Shown piece after piece: positions 42,026-51,654 of a DNA stretch of 54,903 bases. A program made the position numbers and the translations under genes. The stretch's first letter is position 1, and each line of letters begins with the position of its first letter. Location: the NCBI GenBank assembly GCA_001275005.1, contig JWZX01003338.1:1-54903 (forward strand), given 5' to 3'. The DNA is from Chrysochromulina tobinii (lineage: Eukaryota > Haptophyta > Prymnesiales > Chrysochromulinaceae). The notes below the pieces were generated by a model. The model worked only from the letters and a program-made list of their open reading frames with translations. It made no database searches and was not told where the DNA came from.

Positions 42026-44234
42026 TCAGGGTCCCATCTTGGGGTACCACGGGTTTTTGGTGTCAAAAGTCCGGCCGAAACGGTCTCTGTGCGGTAGCAC
42101 GTCCCACAGGAAGTCGTACCAGATGTGGCCGGCGCCGCGCCCGCCAGGCGGATTGCTGCAGCACCAGAGGCTGGAGTAGCCACGCATCACATTCTCGAAC
42201 GCGTCGACCTTATTCGCGGGCAGCAGCGCGCGGTAGTCGGGTGGGGGGGTACGGAGCCGAAGGACTTTGGCGGAGCCGTGGTCGGCCTTCAGCTGCGCGA
42301 CCAGCTGCTGACCCACCTCGCGCGCCACCGCCGCGTCCGAGCCATCGGCGGCGACGCGAGGCACTCCGGCGACGCTCACGTTGCGCTGGCTGCTGAGCAC
42401 GGCGGCGGGCGTGCGCGGGTTACAGAGCATTGAGGACTCACGCAAGACGAGCTCCGGCTTTCCAATGCGCTCGAGGTCGATGACGTGGTCCGCCGGGCAC
42501 TCGAGCAGCGGCAGCCGCGCCGCGGAGCCCGGGATGATGCCCTGGTGCGGCGCCCACCAGCGGTCGAGGCCGCACACGAGCCGAGGCAGGATCAGGATGC
42601 GCCCGAGCTCCTTGGCGAGTGCAAAGGCGTTACGCATCTGCGTGAGCTGGTGGTGCACAAGCGCAAAGTGCTGCTCGACTGAGCCGCGCAGCTTGAAGTC
42701 CTGCGTACCGTCCGGCCCGACCTTGCCGCCGTTGGGGTAGACCATCTTGTAAGGCAAGTCGGGCTCGTAGACGAGGAACTGACCGGTGTAGTACTCGTGG
42801 TCATCTTCCCACATCATCGACTCGCGCAGCCGGTGCCGCTTGCCTTGCGCACCGCCGTACTGGAAGGTGGTGTGCACCATGTACGGGTGCTCGTGCATCA
42901 GATGCGCCATGCGCGACACGAAGAATGTGTGGCCGGACGCGAAGAGCGCGACGGGCAGCACGCCCGCCATCACGTGCGTGCCGTCGCTCTTTTTATACAT
43001 TTTGCGCAGTCGGTTCTTATCGACCGCGTGCTCGCTGTCCATCTGGAGCACCTGCCCGAAGAGCACCTGGTCCCAATCGTTCTTGCGCTTGAAGCACATG
43101 TCGCGCCACGCCTCGACAAACTCGACCGCGTTCGCCTTGATGTAAATGTAACCGATATTGAAGGCTGAGTAGAAGCCCCCGAGGCCCTCGAGGCCCGTGT
43201 CTTCGTAACCGTTAGTCGCGACAAGGTGGTCCGACGACATGAGCACGTCCGCCGTGGGGCGGCGCGCGGATGTACGGGAACGGGTCGCGCAGGATGAACG
43301 CGTCCGCGTCGACGGTGATGCAGTCGACGCCCGTCTTCGCAAGGTTCAGCACGAGCTGCACCTTATGCAGCCCAAGCTCGCGAAAGGCTTTCGTACCCCA
43401 ACCGTAGTCACTGGTGGTGAGCCCGGTGCCATCACTGCCACTCATGATGAACGACGGGATCCCGTTGGTCTGCAGCCCGCGCAGCGCCTTCACGTCCAGC
43501 GCCCCCACAAGGAAGTGTGGGTTGCGGAGAGCGAGCAAGTGCTTGACGAAAGTGTACGCAAAGTCAAGCCGATTGTAGTTGACGTACGTGGCGATGAGCA
43601 AGTTGTCCGACGATGCATGCTTCTTAGCGAGCTCCTTCGTGAGGAATGGCTTCTCGTCGGGCGGCGTCAGCTGCGGCAGCGGCGGCTTGAGCGCCGAATA
43701 CGGCGCCGGTTTGGGGCACCACTCGCCGTTGGCCATCTTCACCTCTTTATCGGACCACCACGAGCCCATAGGCACGACGCCAGTCGGAACGGGGGGCGCC
43801 TTGCGCTCCGGCAGTGGCGCAGCGATGTGACCCGATACGCCCGGTACGTCCGCGGCCTCGACCGGCACCGGGGCCGCGGCTGCAGCGGCTTCAGCGCGCT
43901 TAGCAGCGTCCTCGGCTTCAGCTGCGATGCGCTCCCCCTTCCTTTTTTCTTTCTTGCGGCGATGAACATCTAGCTCCTCTCCCGACACTGGCGTCGGAGC
44001 AGCGGCATCGTCAGGAGGCGGGAGTGTGAACGCGTCGCCACTCTGCTTTAGGAGCCGCGCGTTCAGCTTACGCTCGAGAGTGGCAACGCGCTCACGAAGA
44101 AGCAGGAGCTCGGCCTGCGCGGCCGGGTCTTCCGAGGCGTGCACGCTCTGGTTCTGGCTGCCCTGCATGTTGAGCACTGCGATGATCAGCACAGTGCCGC
44201 CGAGGGCGCCGATCCAAATGCCGCGACCCGACAT
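42026..44234 (-). CDS. GT77-family arabinosyltransferase-like Golgi protein (one frame break)
   Basis: The first ATG is 44234. The N-terminus is a type II membrane anchor (IWIGALGGTVLIIAVLNM), followed by a coiled, Ala/Lys-rich stem (about 35-130) and a nucleotide-diphospho-sugar transferase domain related to plant XEG113/RRA arabinosyltransferases. Visible elements: LIATYVNYNRLDFAYTFV, DADAFILRDPFPYIR (the DxD-type metal and nucleotide-sugar site), ADVLMSSDHL, GFYSAFNIGYIYI, DQVLFGQVLQ and a C-terminal LGRILILPRLVCGLDRWW domain. The frame breaks at a CCCC run (plus-strand GGGG at 43256-43259). With three Cs the two halves join between RDPFPYIRAP and TADVL, giving about 735 residues. Likely adds arabinose or a similar sugar to wall or scale glycoproteins. 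Divergent from RAD51D. Confidence 0.85.
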
Positions 44235-44370
44235 AGTTATTCCACTTCGCAAATGTTTCCGTAAACAGAGCCTTCACATGCTCGCATGAACGCCGTCGTA
44301 CTGAGTCGTCCCATTCATGTACTCATCGTGATGCCGTTCTGTACACATCGCGCTCGTATTTTCCGCGCCA
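44235..44370. promoter_or_regulatory. Divergent promoter region, GT77 / RAD51D
   Basis: Just 136 bases lie between two outward-facing start codons, so the promoters must overlap. I see no TATA-like or other named element. Confidence 0.4.
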
Positions 44371-45417
44371 ATGGACACGACCGCCCAAGAGAGTCGGCCG
44401 CTCCCCGTGCGGCCCGTGAGCGCCCGCGTGAGAACCCCGTCCGAGGCGCCGCCGCCGATCCGTTCGGCCACGCAGATGCGGCAGGATCAGCTGAGCGCCC
44501 GAGTCAATGGGGACGCGCTGCTTCCGACGGGGCTGCGCGGCGTCGACTGGTTGCTTGGAGGCGGTCTCGCGACGGGCGAGGTGACCGAGATCTTTGGGGG
44601 ACCCGGCGTGGGCAAGAGCCAGCTGTGCATGCTGGCCAGCGCCTCACAGGCGCTGTTCACTGGACGCACGGCGCTGTACATTGATACGAGCGGGCAGTTT
44701 TCGGCGCAGCGATTGTTCGCGCTAGCGAATGCCACGGCCACGCGTGAGGGGCTGTCGCGCGACGCGTGCAAGATTCGTCTGAGTCAGCGGCTACGGGTGC
44801 TGACGACGACGACGCTGCCCGACTTGCTCTGCCAGCTCGACGCCCTCGATGAGCTGCTGCGCCGAGGCGCGGCGCCCGCCGCGGTGTGTGGCGGTGCACA
44901 TACAGCCGGTGCACACATGGCGCCAGTGCACGAACCGGGCTCCATCGAGGCCGAGTGGGCGCGGCACCTGCGGGTCGTGGTCGTCGATTCGGTCTTCAGT
45001 GTTTGCTGTGGCGAGCGGGTCGAGGAGCCGGACACGGTTGCCGGTGCGCAGCTTGCCAGACTGGGAGCGCGCCTCAGAGATCTCGCGGTGCGCCATCGGC
45101 TGGCCGTGCTCGTCACCAACGCCGCCCGCTTCGAATCCACACATATTCGTCACGGCGACGCGCCCCCGACCGATGCCCGCCCGCCACGGCCCGCGCTTGG
45201 CGTTGCCTGGTCCAGCACGGCGCACGCCCGAGTGTTCCTGTACAAGAAGGCCAACGACGATCGGACCGTGGTGAAGCTGCTCCAGCACGGGCTGACCGCG
45301 CGCGCGGTGCCGCAGACAGCAACTCTGTTGGCTTCGGCCTTCGTCCAGTTTGGACCCGACGGCACGGTTACGAGCGAGCGGCGCCTGGCGGCACGGAATA
45401 GACCTCTTGGCCCTTGA
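44371..45417 (+). CDS. RAD51D: RAD51 paralogue, RAD51D-like recombination ATPase
   Basis: RAD51 paralogues help load RAD51 filaments in homologous recombination. This 348-residue single-exon protein has TGLRGVDWLLGGGLATGEVTE, the Walker A motif GGPGVGKS (about 74-81), the Walker B strand VVVVDSV (about 205) and ALGVAWSS near the C-terminus, all in the RAD51D order. The helix-hairpin N-terminal domain of other RAD51 proteins is replaced by a Pro/Arg-rich lead. RAD51D is a better fit than XRCC2 or XRCC3 because of the TGEVTEI(F)GGPG wording. It ends at TGA 45415-45417; the same frame then continues open into an unrelated AP2-like fragment. Confidence 0.87.
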   Translation: MDTTAQESRPLPVRPVSARVRTPSEAPPPIRSATQMRQDQLSARVNGDALLPTGLRGVDWLLGGGLATGEVTEIFGGPGVGKSQLCMLASASQALFTGRTALYIDTSGQFSAQRLFALANATATREGLSRDACKIRLSQRLRVLTTTTLPDLLCQLDALDELLRRGAAPAAVCGGAHTAGAHMAPVHEPGSIEAEWARHLRVVVVDSVFSVCCGERVEEPDTVAGAQLARLGARLRDLAVRHRLAVLVTNAARFESTHIRHGDAPPTDARPPRPALGVAWSSTAHARVFLYKKANDDRTVVKLLQHGLTARAVPQTATLLASAFVQFGPDGTVTSERRLAARNRPLGP

Positions 45418-45429
45418 AGTGGAATTTGC

Positions 45430-45700
45430 GACCTCGCCGGCTCCTTTGCGACGCCGGAAGAGGCAGCCTTGCACTACGCGAAACGCTTTGGAGCGGAGCG
45501 GGCGGCGGCAAAGGCGGCCGAGGCGAGGAGCGAGGGTCCACGGCCGCCCTCGGCGGACGAAACCAGGGCTATCCCAACCCCGAAGAGACTCCAAAGGAGC
45601 AATGCAAAGGAGGCTGTCCATACAAGAAGAAGGTACGTGAATAGTAGCAAACGGATGAAGAAAGTGTTGGGGAAACTGCGGCGGCCGACACGCCATCCCG
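45430..45700 (+). pseudogene. AP2-like domain fragment just after RAD51D
   Basis: Immediately after the RAD51D stop, in the same frame, the translation reads DLAGSFATPEEAALHYAKRF followed by GAERAAAKAAEARSEGP. This matches the end of the AP2/ERF-like domain and the Ala-rich spacer that I recall from haptophyte AP2 proteins. The first half of the domain and any start codon are missing, and the frame decays into unrelated sequence. Most likely a relic of an AP2 gene or of a repeat unit. An exon of a gene I failed to delimit is the alternative. Confidence 0.45.
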
Positions 45701-46367
45701 CGACACAATCGACACAAATGCCCCCTCTCGTGGAAAGCCTTGTCAAAGATAATACGTAGATAATACGATCTCAGCAGCACAAATCTAACACAAATCAGCA
45801 CGACGCCCCCGTATTAAGCCCCCGTACAGTCCTACAGAAGGCCCGTCTACGGTAGCGTGATGCCGCAGCACGAATCGAAAAGCGAGCGGCGCGGCGTGTC
45901 GTCGCTGTCGGCTCCGTTCGGTTATTTCGTCCCTCTCGCACTCTCGGAGTCGCCGTCAGGCCTTGTGACCCTGAAGGCTTTTTCGATCGAACTTCGAAGC
46001 CTATAAGGCGTCGAAAGGGGCTGTGGCTGCTCCAGCACCAAACCCTCAACTTCGAGAAGTGGCGTGGGCCTCCAGTGGGAAAGATTTGGTGTTCGCGCCG
46101 TGGCTGTTTAGTTCGGCGTTCACGGTTCGGTTGGGTTGACGCGCCACGCGGATCGCGGTTCGCTGTGCGAACAGCGAAACAGCGAATTGCGGCGTACATC
46201 CTGATCCTCGGGTCCGACGTTCGCGGACAATGGCGACCGTCTAGATGCTCCTCTGAGCCTCGCAATCTGCTCGGCCGGCTGTTAATCCTGCCTCTGCATG
46301 GCCTTCTGATCTTCTTGAAAATTTATTGACGTACACCGCAAACTCTCGTCCTTTCGTTTCCCAGGAT
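45701..46367. other. Intergenic region, no supported gene
   Basis: The 667 bases show no frame with convincing composition. The minus-strand frame at 45795-46265 has low-complexity, Arg-rich translation and no start context, so I leave it out. Confidence 0.4.
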
Positions 46368-47051
46368 CTATCGTCTCGAACCCTCCTGTCCAGGAATGAA
46401 CGGGCGCGGCGCGTCTGCGCGCTGGCCAGCTGCTTCAACGTCCGCGAGCACGTCCATTGTAGTGTACACGACGCGCATCGACTGTTTCAGCACTGCCGCC
46501 TGCATGGAGGTGCGTGAGCTTGTACCTGCGAGCTCATCGACTGAAAGCTCTGAGAGCGGCCGACCGGACGCCTTGGCTTCGATGAGCTGTTCGACGAAGG
46601 GGCGGTGCTGTGCATACAGCACGGCCGGCACTAGGCTCTCGACTGTTCCACTGCCGATCCCACGGCTTGACAGCGTCATGTACGCAAGCGCAAGCCAAAG
46701 TGTGCGAAGGTCGTCTTCCTCCGTCGCGAGCGGTCGGCCAGCGCTTTGCACGGGCAATGCGCGCATTCTCTGACCGAGCGCGTCGATCGCGCAGTCACGC
46801 TCTAACCCAGCCTGCGCCGCCGCGATCAGCAGCTTGAGTTCTGTCACGTCGCCTCGGGCAATGCCCATGACTGCAGGCACAAACGCAGCCTCGACAAGCT
46901 GTGCCACCGATTGCTCGTCAAGCACAAAGCCATCCGCATCGGGGCTCGTCACAGTGCAGCGCGCAGCCCGCAACCGCGAAGGGCGTGGGTGAGCTGCGAA
47001 GGCCAGGAGAAGCACGACCGAGTGCACAACGCCTGTGACGACGCCAAGCAT
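46368..47051 (-). CDS. Hypothetical helical protein with N-terminal signal or anchor
   Basis: A 227-residue frame from ATG 47051. The first 22 residues are hydrophobic (VVTGVVHSVVLLLAFAA) and end before a basic segment, so secretion, a membrane anchor or plastid import are all possible; no Phe motif is seen at the junction. The rest is predicted mostly helical, with LIAAAQAGLERDCAIDALG and LWLALAYMTLSS as the longest helices. I recognise no family. GC-rich third positions throughout support coding. Confidence 0.6.
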   Translation of the reverse strand: MLGVVTGVVHSVVLLLAFAAHPRPSRLRAARCTVTSPDADGFVLDEQSVAQLVEAAFVPAVMGIARGDVTELKLLIAAAQAGLERDCAIDALGQRMRALPVQSAGRPLATEEDDLRTLWLALAYMTLSSRGIGSGTVESLVPAVLYAQHRPFVEQLIEAKASGRPLSELSVDELAGTSSRTSMQAAVLKQSMRVVYTTMDVLADVEAAGQRADAPRPFIPGQEGSRR

Positions 47052-47280
47052 CGCGACCTCCGTTTCCGACGTTTCGTCAAAAGTTTCCGAAAAGTGCGCG
47101 AGCCTCGCATCTTAGATACCGAGCGATGCGGCGCGGCGCGCTTTTGACGACAACACGCGCGGTGGTTTCATTTCGGTCCTAGAACACTTTCGCCATGCGT
47201 GGTGTCCAGTGGTCGGCCGGAAACGCAGACGGCACGGACAGTAAGGACACGGCACCTATCACGTTCGTTCAGTACTACGA

Positions 47281-48120
47281 ATGCTGCTAGTCAGCGGAAC
47301 GAGACCGCTCATGCCAGCTACGGGCGTTCGCATCCCGCAACGAGGGCAGCCGCACAGCCAGTCTAGTTTACGCAACGCGCAGTTACGCGTTGACATTTCC
47401 GGCGCCATCGTGGCTCCCACGGCTGGCAACGATGGAGCAGCGTTAAGATTGGTTACGCGGATGCAGTCGTCACTGCTTTCTGGTACGATCGTGCAGCATC
47501 ACCCTGGCCAGCGGCCGCCGAGTCAGCTACGTCCGCTGCCGAGTACCCTTCTTGGGCGCAAACCCGCAGTTCCGCTGGTGATCGCGCCGTTTTCTGAGGA
47601 ACGGCTTCGCGAGCTGATCCCGTCTCCAACGGTCGGCACGGTCGCCGAGCTGGCTCCGATAGCGCACCCTTTGCACTCGTCTTCCTCGGGACCGCTCTTT
47701 CCAGCAGCACACAGGCAACAGCTGAATTCAATGCCGACCCAGCGGCCTAGCCCGGCGGCCGACCATGACCCAGCGGTACGGCGTCTGCACGTCGGCCGAG
47801 GACACAGTGCGGCGGTACGTGCGTCGCGCACACCCGAAGCGCGGCTCGCCGAGATATCGAGCTTGCAGATCAACATGTCGAAGTCTGAGCCACCTGTGAG
47901 GCCGCGTGGTAGCGGCCGGCTTGGCGGCAGGCTCATCCTCCCGCTTAGAGGAAACGACCCGGAGGACATGACAGATGTAAGCGGGCCACCGCGTCGACGT
48001 GTCCGGTCCACAGTGGTGCCGCCTGTAACACCGTCACAGCTATTTCCGCCTGGCCGGCAGCCACCTCCAAAATCGCCTGTAACGAGTAGTAGAAGTCCGG
48101 AGGCGGAGCAGCCGTCCTAA
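47281..48120 (+). CDS. Hypothetical disordered protein
   Basis: A 279-residue frame starting with ATG directly after a long upstream gap. The translation is rich in Pro, Ser, Arg and Gly and contains no predicted domain. A few short hydrophobic strands (VPLVIAPFSEERLRELI, GGRLILPLRG) could be binding motifs. The frame is free of stops over 840 bases, but third-position bias is weaker than in neighbouring genes, so this may be non-coding. No signal peptide or membrane segment. Confidence 0.4.
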   Translation: MLLVSGTRPLMPATGVRIPQRGQPHSQSSLRNAQLRVDISGAIVAPTAGNDGAALRLVTRMQSSLLSGTIVQHHPGQRPPSQLRPLPSTLLGRKPAVPLVIAPFSEERLRELIPSPTVGTVAELAPIAHPLHSSSSGPLFPAAHRQQLNSMPTQRPSPAADHDPAVRRLHVGRGHSAAVRASRTPEARLAEISSLQINMSKSEPPVRPRGSGRLGGRLILPLRGNDPEDMTDVSGPPRRRVRSTVVPPVTPSQLFPPGRQPPPKSPVTSSRSPEAEQPS

Positions 48121-49639
48121 CCTCAGTCCTAACCAGTCCGAAGTAATCACAATGACAACCACACAACATCAACGCTTATCAACGCGTCGCAGGAGTAGGA
48201 TGAAACGACAGAGTCGTCAAAACCACTGTCCATGCTACTGTGATCTGTGTTACCCTGTGAACTGTCACCTTGATTACGAGGTTTAAGCCGAACTGTCCTG
48301 GACGCCGCGCGCCGACGACCGCGGCGCGGGCGGCGGCGGGGGCGAGTCGGGCTAACCGCCGCCCGCCACCGGCAGACCGGCACCCGCGCCGCGGCCGCCG
48401 GGCCGCCCCAGGGCGTGGGCGGCGGAATCGCAGATTGGGACGGGACTGCGGACAATTGACTGCGGATCATCATCAAACATCATCGATCCATCTTCCATGC
48501 ATCGATCATCGGCCGCGGTCCGCGGTCGGAGTCGCGCCCCGCCGAGCGCCGTGCGCGGACCCTCCCGCGGTGGTGCTCGTGCAAACCCCAAGTGGATAGT
48601 GGTGAGCCCGATGATGAACTTTGTAACTTACCAAGCTACCTACACATTGGCAGGACCCCCTGAATTGCGGTGGGGGAATTTGAAGGGGATGTCGGCGTGG
48701 GAGTAAGGCGGCATGCGGCATGGAACATGTAACGGCACCTGTTGACACGACGGGACCCGGGCATGGAAACCTGCTTGTTCTCCTCGTTGCTTGTTCTCCC
48801 CGTTGCTTGCCGTGGGCTCGGTGCTCGTCGTCATTCCTTACTGTCGGGGCTTGAACCCCTCCGGTCTCTTGTTGTCTGTTTCATTTCGTCGTTCACAGTT
48901 CTCGCCTCGCTCTGGAACCGTGACTGACGCTTTTTCATGGACGTGTCGTCCCGCGCACTCTCAAGGCGGCCGCCGTGTACACGCTGTTCGTTCTCTCCTC
49001 CGGCCCGTGACGCTCCCCGGGCCTTTGGCGTTGTGCCCCTCTCCTTCCTCCAGCCACCACCATAGCCGGATTCCTTCTTTGACTCCCTCCATCGCCGTTT
49101 GTGCTCTGCCTCGCCTCCTGCCTTCCACCTGTTGTTGCTGCCCTTCCATGTCTGCCGTCGTGTCAATCCCTTCCGCCGTGCCACTCCCTTCCGACGAGGG
49201 CGGACGGCGGAAGTCGAAACGGCTTAGAGTTACCCGCTTACCCCGCGAACTCATCTTGACAGCACCGCAGCTGTCCCACGTCACTAACAGCAAACTCCAA
49301 ACAGAGTACGACCTCCACTTACCACTACACGGTGCACCGTTAACTACGTACATCTTCAACCATTGAAACAGTTGTTAATGTGCACTCCACTGTGTTGTCA
49401 GACCAGAGGTCACCAGTGCATGTGAGCTCCCCAATGTGAGAGGTCACCAATGACACCATATCACCAAACTTGGCTCTTGAGGGCGTTCGTGCGCTTCTTG
49501 ATTGAATGGACGGCGGGCGCTCCAAGGTCCGAGGCGGGCTGCGCGATCTCACCGCATATTTCGTGTGAGTGGAGACTGCAAGCTGGAGACTGCAAGCTGA
49601 TCTATTCCGAGATGCCCCCACCGCTTCTTCCGAATGATT
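48121..49639. other. Intergenic region with GC island and probable mobile-element remnant
   Basis: The first part has a strong GC island (about 48290-48425). From about 48600 to 49370 the minus strand is purine-rich and carries several overlapping Arg/Gly/Lys-rich frames; one ends in FKFPHRNSGGPANV and a stop, inside the 65-base dispersed repeat. I read this as a decayed mobile element in minus orientation. A 14-base direct duplication (GGAGACTGCAAGCT) lies near 49571-49598. None of the long frames is a convincing gene. Confidence 0.45.
48621..48685 (-). repeat. 65-base repeat, copy B
   Basis: Reverse complement of 33361-33425 over 65 identical bases. Both flanks differ from copy A apart from a few bases. 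Confidence 0.9.
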
Positions 49640-51654
49640 TCATGGCGGAGCCACGGGCAAAGCCGTTGGCAGAGCCATAGGCAGAGTCGACGGCCCAGGT
49701 GAAGGGATTGGCAGTGCCACGGGCAGCGCGGCGGCCAAGCCTGACATTCCGCCTAGCATGACCTGCTGTCCCGGCGGCAAGCGCATCGCGGGCAGCGCGC
49801 GCTGCCCGCGCTGCGTGATGAATCGCTGGAGCTCGTCGACGTTATCGTGCGCGGTTCGCCCCTGTGCGGCTTCGGAGATGATCTCGAAGGCCCACTCGCC
49901 CGTGCCTGATGAGCGAGGCCATCAGAGGGCTATTAGAGGGCAATCAGAGGGCAATCAGAGGACATCAGAGGCAATTAGAGGGCTATTAGAGGGCAATCAG
50001 AGGGCCATCAGAGGCAATCAGAGGCAATCAGAGGGCTATTAGAGGGCAATCAGAGGGCAATCAGAGGCAATCAGAGGCACGGCTCGCTCGCCCTGTACGT
50101 ACCCGCGTCGCGGTAGAGCATGCCCACAACCATCGCGGTGTGCTTGTCGAGAAAGGAGCAGTTGTGGATTTCGAACTTTGCGAGGTCGCGGCAGCTGCCG
50201 GTGTCGTACAGGTGGCACGAGGCGCCCTTGACGTCATCAAGCTCCTGGCCGCTGTACGAGTTGATCACGAAGCCAATGTACGCGACCGCCGGGTGCACCT
50301 TGGCAAGGTTCAGGAAGATCTTCTCGTCGTCGCCCTTTTCGTCGCCCTCGCGCTCGTCGCCGCCGTGCCGAACCGAACCGTCTGAGGAGCTCAGCTTATT
50401 AAAGAAGACGAGGTCGACTTGGCGTAGGTTGGCGTCGAGAAGCAGCGCAGAGGCGTCGAGGTCGATGTTGACGCCATTCGTCACGTCCCATGCGAGGCCG
50501 AGGCCTAGGGTAGGGGGCAGCTGCCCTTCTGGCACGTAGTCGCGTACACGGATCACGCCGCCCTTGCGCATGATCGCGACACGGTCCGCCAGGTTGACCT
50601 TGATCCCAGGCACGAGGTCCTTCGAGTACATTTGAATCTCGGGCGCGAGGGTGCCCCAGTCACGCGCCGTGTGGTCGTACTCGCCGATGGCCTGCAGGGT
50701 CCATGGCGTGCTGGCCGACACGCGCGCGATCCGACCGAGGAAGCAGGCCGTGTGCATGCCGCCCGTGCCAGGGTAGAAGCGGCACTTTTCAACGCCGGTC
50801 TGCATATCAATCAGGCGCATGCGCGCGCTCTTGACGTCTGCAAAGGACTTGCCCTCGGTCGCAACCGTGCCTACAAGGTAGAGCGCGCACACGCTCGGCG
50901 GCACGCGCTCGAGCTGGATGTGGATCATCTCGTCATCGCCTTCGCCCAGGTCTGCGTCGCCTTCACGTTCGTCGCCAGAGTGCCGCACGGCACCGGAGGC
51001 TGAGTGAAGCTGTGCGAAGTAGACGCTCTCGGACATGTTGATCTTGCCGTCGAAGCCGAGTGCGACACACGCTGTGTCCAGATCGATGGCCGCCTCCGTG
51101 AGCGAGCGCTTGCCCGCGAGCGGCTCCCAGCCGAGGCCGACTGCGAGCATGCCGCTCGGACCGAGCTTCGTGGTGTCCTTAGGCTGCAGCGAGACCGCGC
51201 GGCGCAGGAGCGCCACGATCTTGATCTTGAGCTCCCCCGTCGCGTTACTGCACCCTTTGCATTTCTGTACGGGAAAATACCCCTCGCGCTCCTTGCCTTT
51301 GATCAGCTCTCGCAGCGGGATGTGCACCTCACCCATCGGGTCGTCGCTACCTTCGAGGATGCCCTTGTCCGAGTCGAAAATGCTGAAGACAATCGGCAGG
51401 TCGGGTTGGTACTGCTTTCCGACCAGCACGGACTTGAAGCCGTGGTCGTACGTGGGTGCCAGCGTCTTGTCTTTCACCTCGGTCTTTGTCAGCTTCTGGC
51501 CGCCAAAGGAGACGACAACGTACGGGTCGGAAGTCTTCTTGGCGCCCATACTGAGCATACCGGTGCCATCCTTGGCGACTAGGTTGCGGCCAGAGATAAT
51601 CGTGCAGTCGATCTCGCAACCAAGCACGTCGTCGTCCTCGCGACGAGCCGCCAT
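49640..51654 (-). CDS. C2 domain plus two TerD domains; 3' exon hidden behind an intron
   Basis: Exon 1 is 51654-50103, intron 50102-49906 (197 bases, donor GTACGT, acceptor CTCATCAG, phase 1) and exon 2 49905-49640, 605 residues. Splicing turns LYRDAG into YRDAGTGEWAFEIISEAAQGRTAHDN, the normal TerD ending. Reading straight on stops in the repeat at 50071. Residues about 10-140 form a C2 domain (IISGRNLVAKD, SDPYVVVSF, FDSDKG) that should bind Ca2+ or lipids. Two TerD domains follow (about 165-330 and 385-545), each with a DLD strand and a GDEREGD / GDDE acidic loop, the TerD Ca2+ site. TerD proteins are known from bacterial tellurite and stress resistance. The last 40 residues are Pro/Leu/Ala-rich. 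Likely a membrane-recruited Ca2+ sensor; function inferred. Confidence 0.9.
49921..50079. repeat. Intronic minisatellite (GAGGCAATCA / GAGGGCTATTA units)
   Basis: About 159 bases are built of 10-12-base units of the form CAGAGGGCAAT, with variants CAGAGGCAAT and TAGAGGGCTAT. The array fills most of the last intron of the C2-TerD gene and, read without splicing, supplies a false stop codon. Length variation between strains is likely. Confidence 0.9.

Noticed and set aside
44791-45801. 336-residue minus-strand open frame over RAD51D
   Set aside because: It overlaps a gene with all its Walker motifs on the other strand and has no recognisable domain.
47523-48011. Minus-strand alternative gene opposite the 279-residue frame
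   Set aside because: Shorter than the plus-strand frame, no domain, no better codon bias; neither is certain but the plus frame begins with ATG and is longer.
48835-48890. tRNA-like T-arm (GGGGTTCAAGCCCC on the minus strand)
   Set aside because: The rest of a cloverleaf, including anticodon arm and acceptor pairing, could not be built around it.
48791-49366. 191-residue plus-strand frame
   Set aside because: Pyrimidine-rich low complexity and an irregular third-position pattern; better explained as the antisense of an element remnant.
49921-50079. CRISPR-like array
   Set aside because: Units of 10-12 bases with no unique spacers inside a eukaryotic intron; this is a minisatellite.
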